From Nostoc desertorum CM1-VF14 (GTDB taxonomy: Bacteria; Cyanobacteriota; Cyanobacteriia; Cyanobacteriales; Nostocaceae), in contig JAHHHR010000045.1 in NCBI GenBank assembly GCA_019359245.1, forward strand, positions 1 through 64,000: DNA of 64,000 bases, written 5' to 3'. A program made the translations under genes and the position numbers. Below the pieces are notes generated by a model, which saw only the letters and a program-made list of their open reading frames with translations, did no database searches and was not told the origin of the DNA. Shown here piece by piece: positions 17,748 to 26,493 of the stretch (positions are counted from its first letter, which is position 1; each line of letters opens with the position of its first letter).

Positions 17748-18548
17748 CTATTTATGAATAGTATCCCGCTCTTTATTAGCAGGTTCCTTATCTTTGAATA
17801 AGTCAGCCGCTGTTAAGAGTAACTCTCTCAACGTTTGTTTGATTTGGTGTTCTTTTCTTGCTAGAGATGTACCAGCTTCACCCAGTTTATCTTCTAGCTG
17901 CGATCGCTTTTCTTCTACCTGTACAGCCATAGATTCTGCTTGCGGACGAGCTTTGTCATACCAGTGTTTAGCCTCGTCTAGATAATCTTGAACCTCCATA
18001 TTACGTCCGCCATAGCGTGCAGCTAAGTTAGCTCGCACAATCGCTAACTGCGCTTGCAGTTGGGCGTAACGTTTCTTTAATAATCCTGCTTCTTCACTAT
18101 CTTTAAGGGCATTGATAGCAGAATCAATTGCAGTTTTAGTACTAGCAGGTTTTTCCTTACCCGTTTCTTCAATTTCTGCCAAAATTACATCAACCTCTTG
18201 CTGGAGTTGTTCTTCTTCACCATCTAGTTGAGCCTGTAGCCTCTTTATATCTGTCTGAGTTTGAGCAATGCTTTCGTGTCTTCTGCTATTAATCCCTTCC
18301 AGTGCTCCTTCAATAGAAGCTGTTACTTCATCTTTGAGGTCACTACCTTTTTCTTGGAAGTTTTCAATTACAGCAGAAACAGCATCTTTAACAAGACTAC
18401 GAACTTCACTTGAACCTTGTTTAAACTCAGAAGCTACTTGAGAAACTGCGGATTTCACAATTTCTCGAATCCGTTCAGTTCTTAACTGTCCAGTTTCTTT
18501 AGCTTGTTGTAAGTCTGCTTGAATTTGTTGTTTGATATTGTTAGGCAT
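17748..18548 (-). CDS. Hypothetical coiled-coil protein
   Basis: 266 residues, almost entirely charged and alpha-helical, with heptad patterns at about 20-140 and 160-250 (TQTDIKRLQAQLDGEEEQL, KRYAQLQAQLAIVRANLAAR). No signal peptide or membrane helix. The N-terminal half resembles apolipoprotein-like helical repeats. A TTG at 18554 adds two residues, but AAGAG sits seven bases before the ATG at 18548. Function unknown. Confidence 0.7.
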   Translation of the reverse strand: MPNNIKQQIQADLQQAKETGQLRTERIREIVKSAVSQVASEFKQGSSEVRSLVKDAVSAVIENFQEKGSDLKDEVTASIEGALEGINSRRHESIAQTQTDIKRLQAQLDGEEEQLQQEVDVILAEIEETGKEKPASTKTAIDSAINALKDSEEAGLLKKRYAQLQAQLAIVRANLAARYGGRNMEVQDYLDEAKHWYDKARPQAESMAVQVEEKRSQLEDKLGEAGTSLARKEHQIKQTLRELLLTAADLFKDKEPANKERDTIHK

Positions 18549-18684
18549 TTTCAACTCTTAGGGTTTAACTATTTTGGATAAAATTTTGTAGACATATTCC
18601 CATAACCATATTATTGCGTAGTCTCAGAAGGCTCGGCACTTCCTTTAGATAGAAAATAATAACCTTTAGGAGGTGATGTGTAGT

Positions 18685-18723
18685 ATGTTACCAATTCGTG
18701 AGATGATTAAAATTTATTACTAG
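18685..18723 (+). CDS. Possible 12-codon leader peptide with a strong Shine-Dalgarno
   Basis: ATG at 18685 opens MLPIREMIKIYY and stops at 18721-18723, 16 bases before the next gene. It is preceded by AGGAGGTGAT (18668-18677), a near-perfect complement of the 16S 3' end and far stronger than the binding sites of neighbouring genes. It could be a leader peptide for the 18740 gene or a chance ORF near an isolated SD-like sequence. Confidence 0.25.
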   Translation: MLPIREMIKIYY

Positions 18724-18739
18724 TAATTGAGATAAAAAT

Positions 18740-18964
18740 ATGTGGCAAGTAAATATTACTTGTACGGACGATGCCTGGAAACTCTATGGTACTGAATTTA
18801 AAGCGATCGCAGAAAAGTATCAAGGAGAATTGATTAGTTCCAAAAAAAAGTCAGATGGCACACGCATTATGTCCTATAAGATTGAGGATGTTAATGATGC
18901 AGAAGCTTTTCAAGAAGATTGTGCAAATTTTTCTGGATTTACAACTTACTTTGAATCCCTATAG
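18740..18964 (+). CDS. Small hypothetical protein
   Basis: 74 residues, soluble, no membrane segment: MWQVNITCTDDAWKLYGTEF then YQGELISSKKKSDGTRIMSY. The length and alternating pattern suggest a small alpha/beta fold. No family recognised. It lies between a short SD-led ORF and the cytochrome gene, all on the plus strand. Confidence 0.6.
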   Translation: MWQVNITCTDDAWKLYGTEFKAIAEKYQGELISSKKKSDGTRIMSYKIEDVNDAEAFQEDCANFSGFTTYFESL

Positions 18965-19019
18965 CATTGGTTTTAATACTTATGTTTGCAACCAGTATGT
19001 CAAAATCGGGAGAAGTTAA

Positions 19020-19355
19020 TTGAAAAAATTACTCACATTAGTGTTAATAACGTTTTTGTTATTCATAAGCACTTTTAATTTACCTGCTAGTGCAGCAGAC
19101 ACAGTTAACGGTGAACAAATATTTAGTGTTCATTGTGCTGGTTGTCATATCAACGGCAGCAACATAATTAGACGAGGTAAAAATCTCAAAAAGCCAGCGC
19201 TGAAAAAATATGGTATGGATTCAATAGAGGCGGTTACATCTATAGTTACCAATGGTAAAAATAATATGTCAGCCTACAAAGAACGCCTCACTGAACAGCA
19301 AATCCAAGATGTTGCTGCTTACGTTCTCGAAGAAGCTGGAAAAGACTGGCGTTAA
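19020..19355 (+). CDS. petJ: Cytochrome c6-like protein
   Basis: 111 residues including a Sec signal (MKKLLTLVLITFLLFISTFN, cleavage after ASA). Haem is attached at CAGCH (Cys39, Cys42, His43) and the axial Met is probably Met83 in NNMSAY. The C-terminal helix (LTEQQIQDVAAYVLEEAGKDW) is typical of cytochrome c6, the lumenal carrier between cytochrome b6f and photosystem I or oxidase. TTG start at 19020, supported by GGGAGAAG at 19008-19015. Nostocales have several c6 paralogues, and the unusual HINGSNIIRRGKNL stretch is shared with canonical PetJ, so the symbol is likely but not certain. Confidence 0.85.
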   Translation: MKKLLTLVLITFLLFISTFNLPASAADTVNGEQIFSVHCAGCHINGSNIIRRGKNLKKPALKKYGMDSIEAVTSIVTNGKNNMSAYKERLTEQQIQDVAAYVLEEAGKDWR

Positions 19356-19524
19356 AAAGTTAGGAGTTGGGAATTAAGAGGTAGAAGTTAAAACTTTAGC
19401 AGTTATTAGCTCTAGCAGCCTTAAATCATTCATAATAAAGTAGAAACCTTAAAAAGGCTGTAAAAATCAGCTTGTAAACTCACTAATTATTAACTCTTCT
19501 CACTTCTAACTCCTAAATTTGAAA

Positions 19525-20544
19525 ATGAACTTACCCGCAGCTAGCCGTCTCCAATTTACTCCCGATTTGAACATCTGCCGCATATTAAATGGGATGTGGC
19601 AAGTCTCTGGCGCGCACGGACGGATAAATCCCCAAGCTGCCATCGAGACTATGTTCAAATATTTAGATGCAGGCTTTACCACTTGGGATTTAGCAGACCA
19701 TTATGGCCCGGCTGAAGACTTTATTGGTGAGTTTCGCTGTCAACTAATTGATACTCGTGGTAAAGATGCTTTATCTCAGGTACAAGCCTTTACAAAATGG
19801 GTTCCTCGTCCAGGGAAAATGACCAAGAAACTGGTTGAGGAAAATATTGATATTTCCCTGAGAAGGATGAATGTGGAATCGTTGGATTTGATGCAATTCC
19901 ATTGGTGGGAATATCAGGATAAAAATTACCTGGATGCTCTCAAATATATGGCAGAGCTTCAGACTGAGGGAAAAATTAAGCATCTAGGTTTAACTAATTT
20001 TGACACAGAAAACCTGAAGATTATTACCGAAGCAGGCATCAAAATTGTTTCTAACCAAGTACAATTTTCTCTGGTTGACCGCCGCCCCGAAGTTAATATG
20101 GTAGAGTTTTGTCAACAGCATGACATAAAGCTTTTTACTTACGGTACATTGTGCGGCGGTTTGTTATCAGAAAACTATTTGGGCAAACCTGAACCACGAG
20201 GATTTGATTTATCCACTGCTAGTTTGAAAAAATATAAAAATATGATCGATGCTTGGGGTGGTTGGCAATTATTTCAAGAGTTGCTGGCTATCCTGAAGGA
20301 AATTGCTAATAAGCATGGGGTCAGCATTTCTAACGTAGCAGTGCGTTACATTTTAGATCAGCCAACTGTGGGAGGTGTAATAGTTGGTGCCAGACTTGGC
20401 GTATCTGAACATATAGAAGATAACGCCAAAGTATTTAGTTTTAGTTTAGATGCAGACGATCGCGATCGCATCAGTGCAGTATCTCGCCAGTCACGCGATT
20501 TGTACCAGCTAATCGGCGATTGCGGCGACGAATATCGGCGATAA
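19525..20544 (+). CDS. Aldo/keto reductase
   Basis: 339 residues, TIM-barrel aldo/keto reductase. Candidate catalytic residues are the Asp and Tyr in TWDLADHYGPAEDF, Lys in FTKWVP, and His in LMQFHWWEY. The NADPH-binding end is visible as VGGVIVGARLG. A TTG at 19519 would add two residues; I use the ATG at 19525. Substrate unknown. Upstream intergenic DNA (19356-19518) contains a TTAGGAGTTGGGAATT heptamer run. Confidence 0.88.
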   Translation: MNLPAASRLQFTPDLNICRILNGMWQVSGAHGRINPQAAIETMFKYLDAGFTTWDLADHYGPAEDFIGEFRCQLIDTRGKDALSQVQAFTKWVPRPGKMTKKLVEENIDISLRRMNVESLDLMQFHWWEYQDKNYLDALKYMAELQTEGKIKHLGLTNFDTENLKIITEAGIKIVSNQVQFSLVDRRPEVNMVEFCQQHDIKLFTYGTLCGGLLSENYLGKPEPRGFDLSTASLKKYKNMIDAWGGWQLFQELLAILKEIANKHGVSISNVAVRYILDQPTVGGVIVGARLGVSEHIEDNAKVFSFSLDADDRDRISAVSRQSRDLYQLIGDCGDEYRR

Positions 20545-20844
20545 TTTCAGTAATTCGGGATAATACGGTGAAGGTTACTGTGGAAACTAGTAGCGCAAGG
20601 CGGAAGTCAAAAGTCAAAAGTTTTATGGAATAAACTCTTTAGAGATTTTAAATGGTTGCTCTATTTACGCCGTGGTGTACTAGTGCTGTCAGCCATGCTC
20701 CTAAGCTACAGCTATTGCTACACAGTATGATTTTTGTCGGCTTTCCCAGAGAAGAGATTCAATGAAGATAAGGGAGATGCGACGATCGCGTTACTCTTAA
20801 ATTAATCGGCGACAATGTAAAAAGTTTCTGCAATCAGTCCTCTA
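20545..20844. other. Intergenic region, no gene seen
   Basis: About 300 bases between the reductase and the 21-bp repeat array. A GACGATCGCG patch occurs at 20781. No credible reading frame. Confidence 0.35.
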
Positions 20845-21054
20845 GACTCGTCGCCGAGTATAAAAGACTCGTTGGCGAGTATAAAAGACTCATTCACGAG
20901 TGTAAAAGACTCGTCGCCGAGTATCAAAGACTCGTTGGCGAGTGTAAAAGACTCATCGCCGAGTATAAAAGACTCGTCGCCGAGTATAAAAGACTTGTCG
21001 CCGAGTATAAAAGACTCGTTTGCGAGTATCAAAGACTCGTTGGCTGTTTGGTAG
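20845..21054. repeat. 21-bp tandem repeat, each unit a small hairpin
   Basis: Nine full units of exactly 21 bp beginning at 20845, 20866, 20887, 20908, 20929, 20950, 20971, 20992 and 21013, with a diverged tenth at 21034. The consensus is GACTCG-N4-CGAGTATAAAA. Each unit contains ACTCG and CGAGT around a 4-base loop. The loops vary (TCGC, TTGG, TTCA, TTTG) while the arms are kept. Because 21 is a multiple of 3, both strands stay open: plus as a KDSSPSI heptapeptide repeat, minus as FILGDES. Neither frame has a credible start, so I do not call a gene. Confidence 0.9.
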
Positions 21055-21206
21055 AGTATGTTAGCGACAGCATAGAGCGGTTCCCATTCAGATGCGGTAC
21101 AAAATTATATCGCAAGATGTAGGGGCACCTTACGTAAGCGAGAAACGCTATAACGCAGTAAAAACATGGAAGGTGCTTTACATTCCTAACGCACCTATGA
21201 AGGTTA

Positions 21207-21680
21207 TTAATCTACTTCATACATCTGTTTATGCTTGGCTAAAAGCTCTTGATATTTCTCATTTGTCTTTGCTTCTACCCACTTAGCTTTAAATATAGCT
21301 GCTGATTCTGCTTTAACTGGGTCTACTTCATAGGGAAGAATCTCTTTTTTAGAACCTGAATCTTCCGAATTTGGTTTATACTTCCTGCCGCTTTTATGAT
21401 TAGCATAACGACGAGAGCGAGTATAGCCCATTTGGATAAATTTACGTGCCATATCTGCGCCGACAAAATCATCTTTCTTTAAATAATTAAGAAAAATCTC
21501 GTAAATTTTCTCACTCGACTCTCTAGCAATCTCAGGAGTTTTGAACCGCCAGTAAGGAAGAATTTCTGATTTGTATGGTTCTACCAAAAGTACACCCTGC
21601 TCGCCTTTTCCAACGCGATATAGTTCAGGATGTTGGCGAAAATCAATATTTTTAAAGTCTAAAGAATAATCAAAAGCCAT
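21207..21680 (-). CDS. DUF4385 family protein
   Basis: 157 residues. MAFDYSLDFKNIDFRQHPELYRVGKGEQGVLLVEPYKSE... matches my memory of the DUF4385 family (short soluble proteins, conserved YRVGKGEQGVL, MGYTRSRRYANHKSGRKY). No known function. Start ATG at 21680. It converges on nothing obvious downstream (21055-21206 is non-coding and contains GGTGC palindrome fragments). Confidence 0.75.
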   Translation of the reverse strand: MAFDYSLDFKNIDFRQHPELYRVGKGEQGVLLVEPYKSEILPYWRFKTPEIARESSEKIYEIFLNYLKKDDFVGADMARKFIQMGYTRSRRYANHKSGRKYKPNSEDSGSKKEILPYEVDPVKAESAAIFKAKWVEAKTNEKYQELLAKHKQMYEVD

Positions 21681-21756
21681 GCTAAGTGTTTATTATTCAT
21701 AATAGACTTTAAGAAAAAAGCCGAGCTTCTATCTCTGTAGGGAAATTTTTTTTATT

Positions 21757-22224
21757 ATGCTATCTAGCACCCAATCCGCGAATAGTGTCCTTGCGCCAGG
21801 AAATCTGCGTAAAGTGCATCACATAGCCCTCAACGTCCAGGATATGCAAGCTTCCCGCTACTTTTATGGCACAATCTTGGGTTTGCACGAACTCACAGGC
21901 GACGAAGTACCCGCAACCTTGACGGAACTTGTCGCATCTGGGAAAGTAGCCAACTTCATCACCCCGGATGGAACGATACTCGATTTATTTGGGGAACCAG
22001 AATTATCACCACCAGATCCCAATCCAGAGAAGACATTCACCAGAGCATACCATCTGGCTTTTGATATCGACCCGCAGTTATTTGAGCAAGCGGTGACAGT
22101 GATCAGAGAAAATAAAATAGCGATCGCACATGGCCCAGTCACTCGTCCTACTGGTAGAGGCGTGTATTTTTATGATCCAGATGGCTTTATGATTGAAATT
22201 CGTTGCGATCCAGAAGCTAGTTAA
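21757..22224 (+). CDS. VOC/glyoxalase-fold protein
   Basis: 155 residues with two beta-alpha-beta-beta-beta modules of the vicinal-oxygen-chelate superfamily. Likely metal ligands are the His in KVHHIALNV, the His in RAYHLAFDI and the Glu in GFMIEIRCD. Members include glyoxalase I, extradiol dioxygenases and resistance proteins; the substrate cannot be inferred here. A small unknown gene follows 27 bp later. Confidence 0.85.
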   Translation: MLSSTQSANSVLAPGNLRKVHHIALNVQDMQASRYFYGTILGLHELTGDEVPATLTELVASGKVANFITPDGTILDLFGEPELSPPDPNPEKTFTRAYHLAFDIDPQLFEQAVTVIRENKIAIAHGPVTRPTGRGVYFYDPDGFMIEIRCDPEAS

Positions 22225-22251
22225 CTAAAGGTAATAAAAAAAGTATCTACT

Positions 22252-22548
22252 ATGACTGCGAAAATCACGCAAATATTTAAACTAATTGAAGACACAATCA
22301 AAAAACCGCCAATTCCACACGAACCATACAAGCAATCATTGAAAGCCTGGGCGATGTATTGTTTGCGAGACAAAGGTTTTATAGTCGTTTATGCTCAAAA
22401 TGCCGACTTTGCCATTGAAAGGAAACGTGAAGAAAAGCTATATTTTAAAGTTTCAAATAGCCCCGATGATTTAGATAATTCTATTAGCTGGATTGTTTGG
22501 GATAGTGCAACCAAAAGCGCCAGTCTCATTCCCCAAAAAATAGAGTGA
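22252..22548 (+). CDS. Small hypothetical protein
   Basis: 98 residues, soluble, basic N-terminal half (MTAKITQIFKLIEDTIKKPP) and a middle YCLRDKGFIVVYAQNADFAIERKREEKLYFKV. No family recognised with confidence. Same strand as the VOC gene, 27 bp behind it, so probably co-transcribed, ending at a long inverted repeat. Confidence 0.6.
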   Translation: MTAKITQIFKLIEDTIKKPPIPHEPYKQSLKAWAMYCLRDKGFIVVYAQNADFAIERKREEKLYFKVSNSPDDLDNSISWIVWDSATKSASLIPQKIE

Positions 22549-22572
22549 TACCAGAAAAGTGCTGTAACCAAA

Positions 22573-22631
22573 TAATTCGTAATTAATGATGCAGAGTAAC
22601 CACCTGTCTTCTATCGAGTAATTACGAATTA
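22573..22631. terminator. Inverted repeat between convergent genes
   Basis: TAATTCGTAATTA (22573-22585) and its perfect reverse complement TAATTACGAATTA (22619-22631) flank a 33-base loop between the convergent genes ending at 22548 and 22638. The same AATTCGTAATT/AATTACGAATT motif recurs at 23374, 26474 and 63009, so it is a dispersed repeat that may serve as a terminator here. Confidence 0.45.
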
Positions 22632-22637
22632 ATTTTA

Positions 22638-23327
22638 CTATCCTTGTTCTCCAGACAACTGCTGCACAAATATTTGATGTTCTGGCGAATTTAATCCCAA
22701 CTGCAACACAGCCAATACTTGTTGCATATTGCCTGCAAGTAAATCTGACATTGGCAACCACAAGCCAGGAAATACTTGACTTTTGATAATTCCATCTGCG
22801 TCCACTTCTAAAGAGACATATTCTCCTTGTTGCAGGCGAAACCAATCTAATTTATTTTCAAATATTTGCCAAACAATATATTCTTTAACCCCATTACGAC
22901 CATAGATTTTTTTCTTGTCATGTAAATCAATAGCAACACTGCTAGCTGCTATCTCTATTACGAGTTCTGGCGCACCTTCAATGTAATCATCATCACTCAA
23001 ACGAGATTGTCCTTGAGATGTTGGTGTGATTAATAACACTCCATCTGGTTGCGGTTCATTGTCTCGATCTAAGCGGACTGTTGGCTCAATTCCCAATCTC
23101 ACACCAGGAGTGGCAATTTGGTAAGTCCACAACCAACCTATTAGATGACCATGTGGTTCAGCATGACTTTCAAAGCGTAATGGGGATGCCAAGTATACAA
23201 CTCCTTCAATTAATTCTGCCTTTTGATGACGGGGCATTGCTTGATAGCGGCGCTCAAATTCGTAGCGAGTGAGGCGATCGCCATTCTCTAAAGGAGGAAT
23301 TCGCTGTTTGAGTGATAAATTGACCAT
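22638..23327 (-). CDS. Uma2 family putative endonuclease
   Basis: 229 residues. Uma2/DUF820 fold with PD-(D/E)xK-like residues: EPQPDGVLLI, then PELVIEIAASS and the Lys in HDKKKIYGRNGVKEYIVW. Uma2 genes are massively multiplied in cyanobacteria; biochemical function is unproven. ATG at 23327 preferred over a TTG at 23345. The C-terminal tail (LAVLQLGLNSPEHQIFVQQL) is typical. Confidence 0.85.
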   Translation of the reverse strand: MVNLSLKQRIPPLENGDRLTRYEFERRYQAMPRHQKAELIEGVVYLASPLRFESHAEPHGHLIGWLWTYQIATPGVRLGIEPTVRLDRDNEPQPDGVLLITPTSQGQSRLSDDDYIEGAPELVIEIAASSVAIDLHDKKKIYGRNGVKEYIVWQIFENKLDWFRLQQGEYVSLEVDADGIIKSQVFPGLWLPMSDLLAGNMQQVLAVLQLGLNSPEHQIFVQQLSGEQG

Positions 23328-23378
23328 GATTTTCTGCTCTGGCAAGGAGTCTTACTTTATTATGACTTGACACCTTAA

Positions 23379-24143
23379 TTACGAATTAGTATTGGGTTTC
23401 TCAAACACCATTAAATGCTGTTGAGGTAACAAGTTTTTAGTTTCACGCCAAACCAAACCAACCGCTTGCATTTCTTTGCGGACTTGGTTTTGATTCATCT
23501 TGTGCAGACCTTTAATCATAATAAAAGGATTTTCGCCCCGATATTCAACCAGCACCACCCGACCACTTGGTTTAAGAGCTTTCACAATCCCTTGCATCAC
23601 TTCTTGGGGATACTCAAGTTCATGATAAGCATCTACCATCAACGCCAAATCGATACTTTCAGATGCTAAGTTTGGCTCACTAAGGGTTGCTAAAACAGGC
23701 TCAACATTAATGATATTTTTCTCTTTTTTGAATAACTCAATGATTTCCAACATTTCTGGTTGAACATCTACAGCCAGCACTTTACCTGCTGTTAATAGCG
23801 GCGCGATGCGAAAGCTTAAGTAACCTGTACCAGCGCCAATATCGGCCACTACATCGTTAGGTTTCAGATTGAGGAGGCTGACTATTTTACTTGGCTGTTC
23901 CTCTCCCTCTCGGCTTGGACGTTCTAGCCACCCAGCGCCTGTGTATCCCATAACTTTGGCAATTTCTCGGCCCATGTAATATTTGCCGATCCCATCTGGA
24001 CTATGGATAATCCGCTGTTCGTAAACTGGAACCGATAAAGAATCTGCTCTTACTATAGAAGTTGGGTAAACTAGCAAGCATTCTACTATTAACAAGAAAA
24101 TTACTATAAAAGGTAAAATTTTAAGCTTGTAGTTATAACTCAT
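23379..24143 (-). CDS. Exported or membrane-anchored class I methyltransferase
   Basis: 254 residues from the ATG at 24143 (a TTG at 24164 is also possible). An N-terminal hydrophobic segment (LKILPFIVIFLLIVECLLVY) looks like a signal peptide or anchor. It is followed by a Rossmann SAM-binding domain: motif I VADIGAGTGYLSF, VLAVDVQPEM, and LALMVDAYHEL. The family is annotated as SAM-dependent methyltransferase with a signal peptide, unusual because SAM is cytosolic, so the domain probably faces the cytosol on an anchor. Substrate unknown. Confidence 0.8.
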   Translation of the reverse strand: MSYNYKLKILPFIVIFLLIVECLLVYPTSIVRADSLSVPVYEQRIIHSPDGIGKYYMGREIAKVMGYTGAGWLERPSREGEEQPSKIVSLLNLKPNDVVADIGAGTGYLSFRIAPLLTAGKVLAVDVQPEMLEIIELFKKEKNIINVEPVLATLSEPNLASESIDLALMVDAYHELEYPQEVMQGIVKALKPSGRVVLVEYRGENPFIMIKGLHKMNQNQVRKEMQAVGLVWRETKNLLPQQHLMVFEKPNTNS

Positions 24144-24272
24144 CCTTTTTTGTAGTTTAATCAAATCTAAGTTTTACCTATTCATCTTATTCTTGATAAA
24201 GATGAAATTACGGCGGATGCCACCCAGCTTCTACCCAAAAACGACTAGCAGAATTTATTTAATGATTTGACA

Positions 24273-25682
24273 TCAGCGCGAAGCCCTGGAAGTGGCTGCT
24301 CTTTGCAAATTAGCTAGAGCGCGATTGTAATTCAAAATAGCTGTAACTCGATTACCTTCTGCTCTTGTCAGGTCATTTTCAGCATCAATCACCTCTGTTT
24401 GAGTACCCACACCAGCTTGGAACCTCAGCCTTGCTAACTTCAGAGCTTCGCTAGCTTGATTTAAAGCCACACTAGAAGTCTGCACATTATTTAAATTGGA
24501 TTGCAATTGAGAGTAGTACTGTTCTACATCAAAGCGAATTAGGTCACGCTGGCTACCAAATTGAGTCTCTGCGATCGCAATATTAGCTCTCGACTGAGCC
24601 GCCCTTGCTCTTGCCGCTCCTCCATCAAACAAAGTTAAATTTCCGTCGAGTCCTAATGAATAGCCATCAGTAATGCCAATGCCATCATCGAACTGATCTT
24701 GCAGATTGTAGTTACCTGTCAAACTAATTTGCGGCCCTAGCTGTGAAAGTGCTTGTCGCCGCCGTTGCTCACCAATGTTACGTTGTGCTAATTGCTGTTG
24801 CAGTTCTGGACGATTTTGAAAGGCTCGGACAATAGTTTCTTCTAGTGTTGGTTGCCAAAGACCGGCTAATTGTACCGGATCTGCCGCAGTGATATTAACC
24901 GACTGTGCCAAACTTAACCGAGTTGCTAACCGACGACGGGCAATTCGTTGCTCCGAAAGAGAATCAGTCAGTTCTTGTTGGGCGTTTGCTAAATTCACCT
25001 GAGCTTGCAACACATCGAACCGCGTACCTACTCCAGCCTGCTCTCTGGCTTGAGTATCTCGCAAACTAGCCTGGGCATTCTCCACAGCAGACCGATTAAT
25101 TCGTGCTTGTTCATCTGCTTGTTGCAAATCGTAATATTCAGTCGTGACATTCAGTTCGATTTCCTGAGATGCATTCTCAACATCTAATTGATCTATCCGT
25201 AGCTGTTCCTCGGTCGCTTGGATATTAGCTTGTCGGTTCCCGGAAGTATAGAGGTCATAATTCAGTTGTGCTGAACCATTAAAAGAGGTGCTAGCTTGAG
25301 ATGAACTGTTAGTAAAACCATTACCACGATTAGTCAAACTGCTGTCAATATTAACATTAGGAAGCAAGGCGGCTTGAGACTCACGTAGCGCCGAGCGACT
25401 GCGTTCTAGCTCTAATATGGCTACTTGTAAGTCTTGATTGTTACGTTTTGCTAGTTCCAAAGCTTGTGCCAAACTGATTGGCACAGTTCCCTGAACCTTT
25501 ACTTCCTCTGGTTTGGTAGGCAATTGGAGAGGATTGGGATTGGGGTTGAGGTTACCCTGAACCTTTACAGTGCTTGAGGAATTCTGCGGTGCTGGGGGAT
25601 TCGCTGCACTTGCTATTGGAAACAGAATAGCGCTCACTACGCTAATCCAGGTAAAATGTACGAAGAATAAGCTGAAATTCAT
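24273..25682 (-). CDS. TolC family outer-membrane channel
   Basis: 469 residues. Signal peptide followed by a Pro/Asn-rich linker (NPNPNPLQLPTKPEEVKVQG) and two outer-membrane-efflux repeats with long coiled-coil helices (LAQALELAKRNNQDLQVAIL; ARLRFQAGVGTQTEVIDAEN). It completes a tripartite pump as the last gene of the run adaptor, permease, ATPase, TolC. An alternative is a HgdD-type single TolC, but co-location makes this the cognate exit duct. Confidence 0.9.
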   Translation of the reverse strand: MNFSLFFVHFTWISVVSAILFPIASAANPPAPQNSSSTVKVQGNLNPNPNPLQLPTKPEEVKVQGTVPISLAQALELAKRNNQDLQVAILELERSRSALRESQAALLPNVNIDSSLTNRGNGFTNSSSQASTSFNGSAQLNYDLYTSGNRQANIQATEEQLRIDQLDVENASQEIELNVTTEYYDLQQADEQARINRSAVENAQASLRDTQAREQAGVGTRFDVLQAQVNLANAQQELTDSLSEQRIARRRLATRLSLAQSVNITAADPVQLAGLWQPTLEETIVRAFQNRPELQQQLAQRNIGEQRRRQALSQLGPQISLTGNYNLQDQFDDGIGITDGYSLGLDGNLTLFDGGAARARAAQSRANIAIAETQFGSQRDLIRFDVEQYYSQLQSNLNNVQTSSVALNQASEALKLARLRFQAGVGTQTEVIDAENDLTRAEGNRVTAILNYNRALANLQRAATSRASR

Positions 25683-25798
25683 AATCTAGATGTAGTCATT
25701 AATTAGGTTTCTTTGAGGATACAATCAAAAGTTTTCATCCTGATTGACTACAGAGATTTAAGTCTTAAATTCTCCCTCTAAAGGTTGATATTAACAAA

Positions 25799-26470
25799 TT
25801 AGCCGACAATCAAACCATCCTGAACTCGAATAATCCTTTTGGTTTGAGCAGCGATATCTGGCTCATGAGTGACAATCACAATTGTGATACCCTGGTCATT
25901 AAGTTCTGTCAGCAAACTCATCACCTCATGGGAAGTTTCAGTATCTAAAGCTCCTGTTGGCTCATCTGCCAAGACTAATGCAGGTCGGTTGACCAAAGCA
26001 CGAGCGATCGCTACTCGTTGTTGTTGTCCCCCAGAAAGTTGACTAGGACGGTTAGATATGCGTGCCTCTAGCCCTACTTTTTCTAGAGCTTCTAATGCCC
26101 TTTCACGGCGTTTTGGTTTCGGTAAGTTAGCGTAAACCATTGGCAACATAACGTTTTCCAGCGCTGTTGCCCGTGCCAATAGGTTAAATTGTTGGAAAAC
26201 AAAACCTATTCTTTGGTTGCGGATATAGGCTAATTCATCATCATCAAAAGTTGTCAGGTTTCTGCCTTCAAAAATATAGTCTCCAGTTGTAGGACGATCC
26301 AGACATCCCAAAATATTCATGAGCGTGGATTTACCCGAACCTGACGCACCCATAATCGACACATATTCCCCTTCCTCGATGGAAAGTTCAATTCCCTTAA
26401 GGATTGGAACACTAACCTCTCCCAAGTAATAGGTTTTGGTAATAGATTCCATCCAAATCATGGTTGGCAT
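25799..26470 (-). CDS. ABC transporter ATP-binding protein, MacB/LolD type
   Basis: 223 residues. Walker A GASGSGKST, Q-loop, signature LSGGQQQRVAIARAL, Walker B LVLADEPTGALD, and the switch His in IVTHEPD are all present. It energises the permease encoded 23 bp upstream. The domain order across separate genes (adaptor, permease, ATPase) is that of the cyanobacterial DevBCA-type exporters. Confidence 0.95.
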   Translation of the reverse strand: MPTMIWMESITKTYYLGEVSVPILKGIELSIEEGEYVSIMGASGSGKSTLMNILGCLDRPTTGDYIFEGRNLTTFDDDELAYIRNQRIGFVFQQFNLLARATALENVMLPMVYANLPKPKRRERALEALEKVGLEARISNRPSQLSGGQQQRVAIARALVNRPALVLADEPTGALDTETSHEVMSLLTELNDQGITIVIVTHEPDIAAQTKRIIRVQDGLIVG

Positions 26471-26493
26471 AAAAGTTACGAATTACGAATTAT

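Noticed and set aside
20802..21032. 76-residue minus-strand protein of FILGDES repeats
   Set aside because: A frame stays open only because the repeat unit is 21 bp. No start signal and no sequence outside the repeat looks coding.
20845..21054. CRISPR array
   Set aside because: The 21-bp units follow each other with no spacers, and no cas gene is near; it is a minisatellite.
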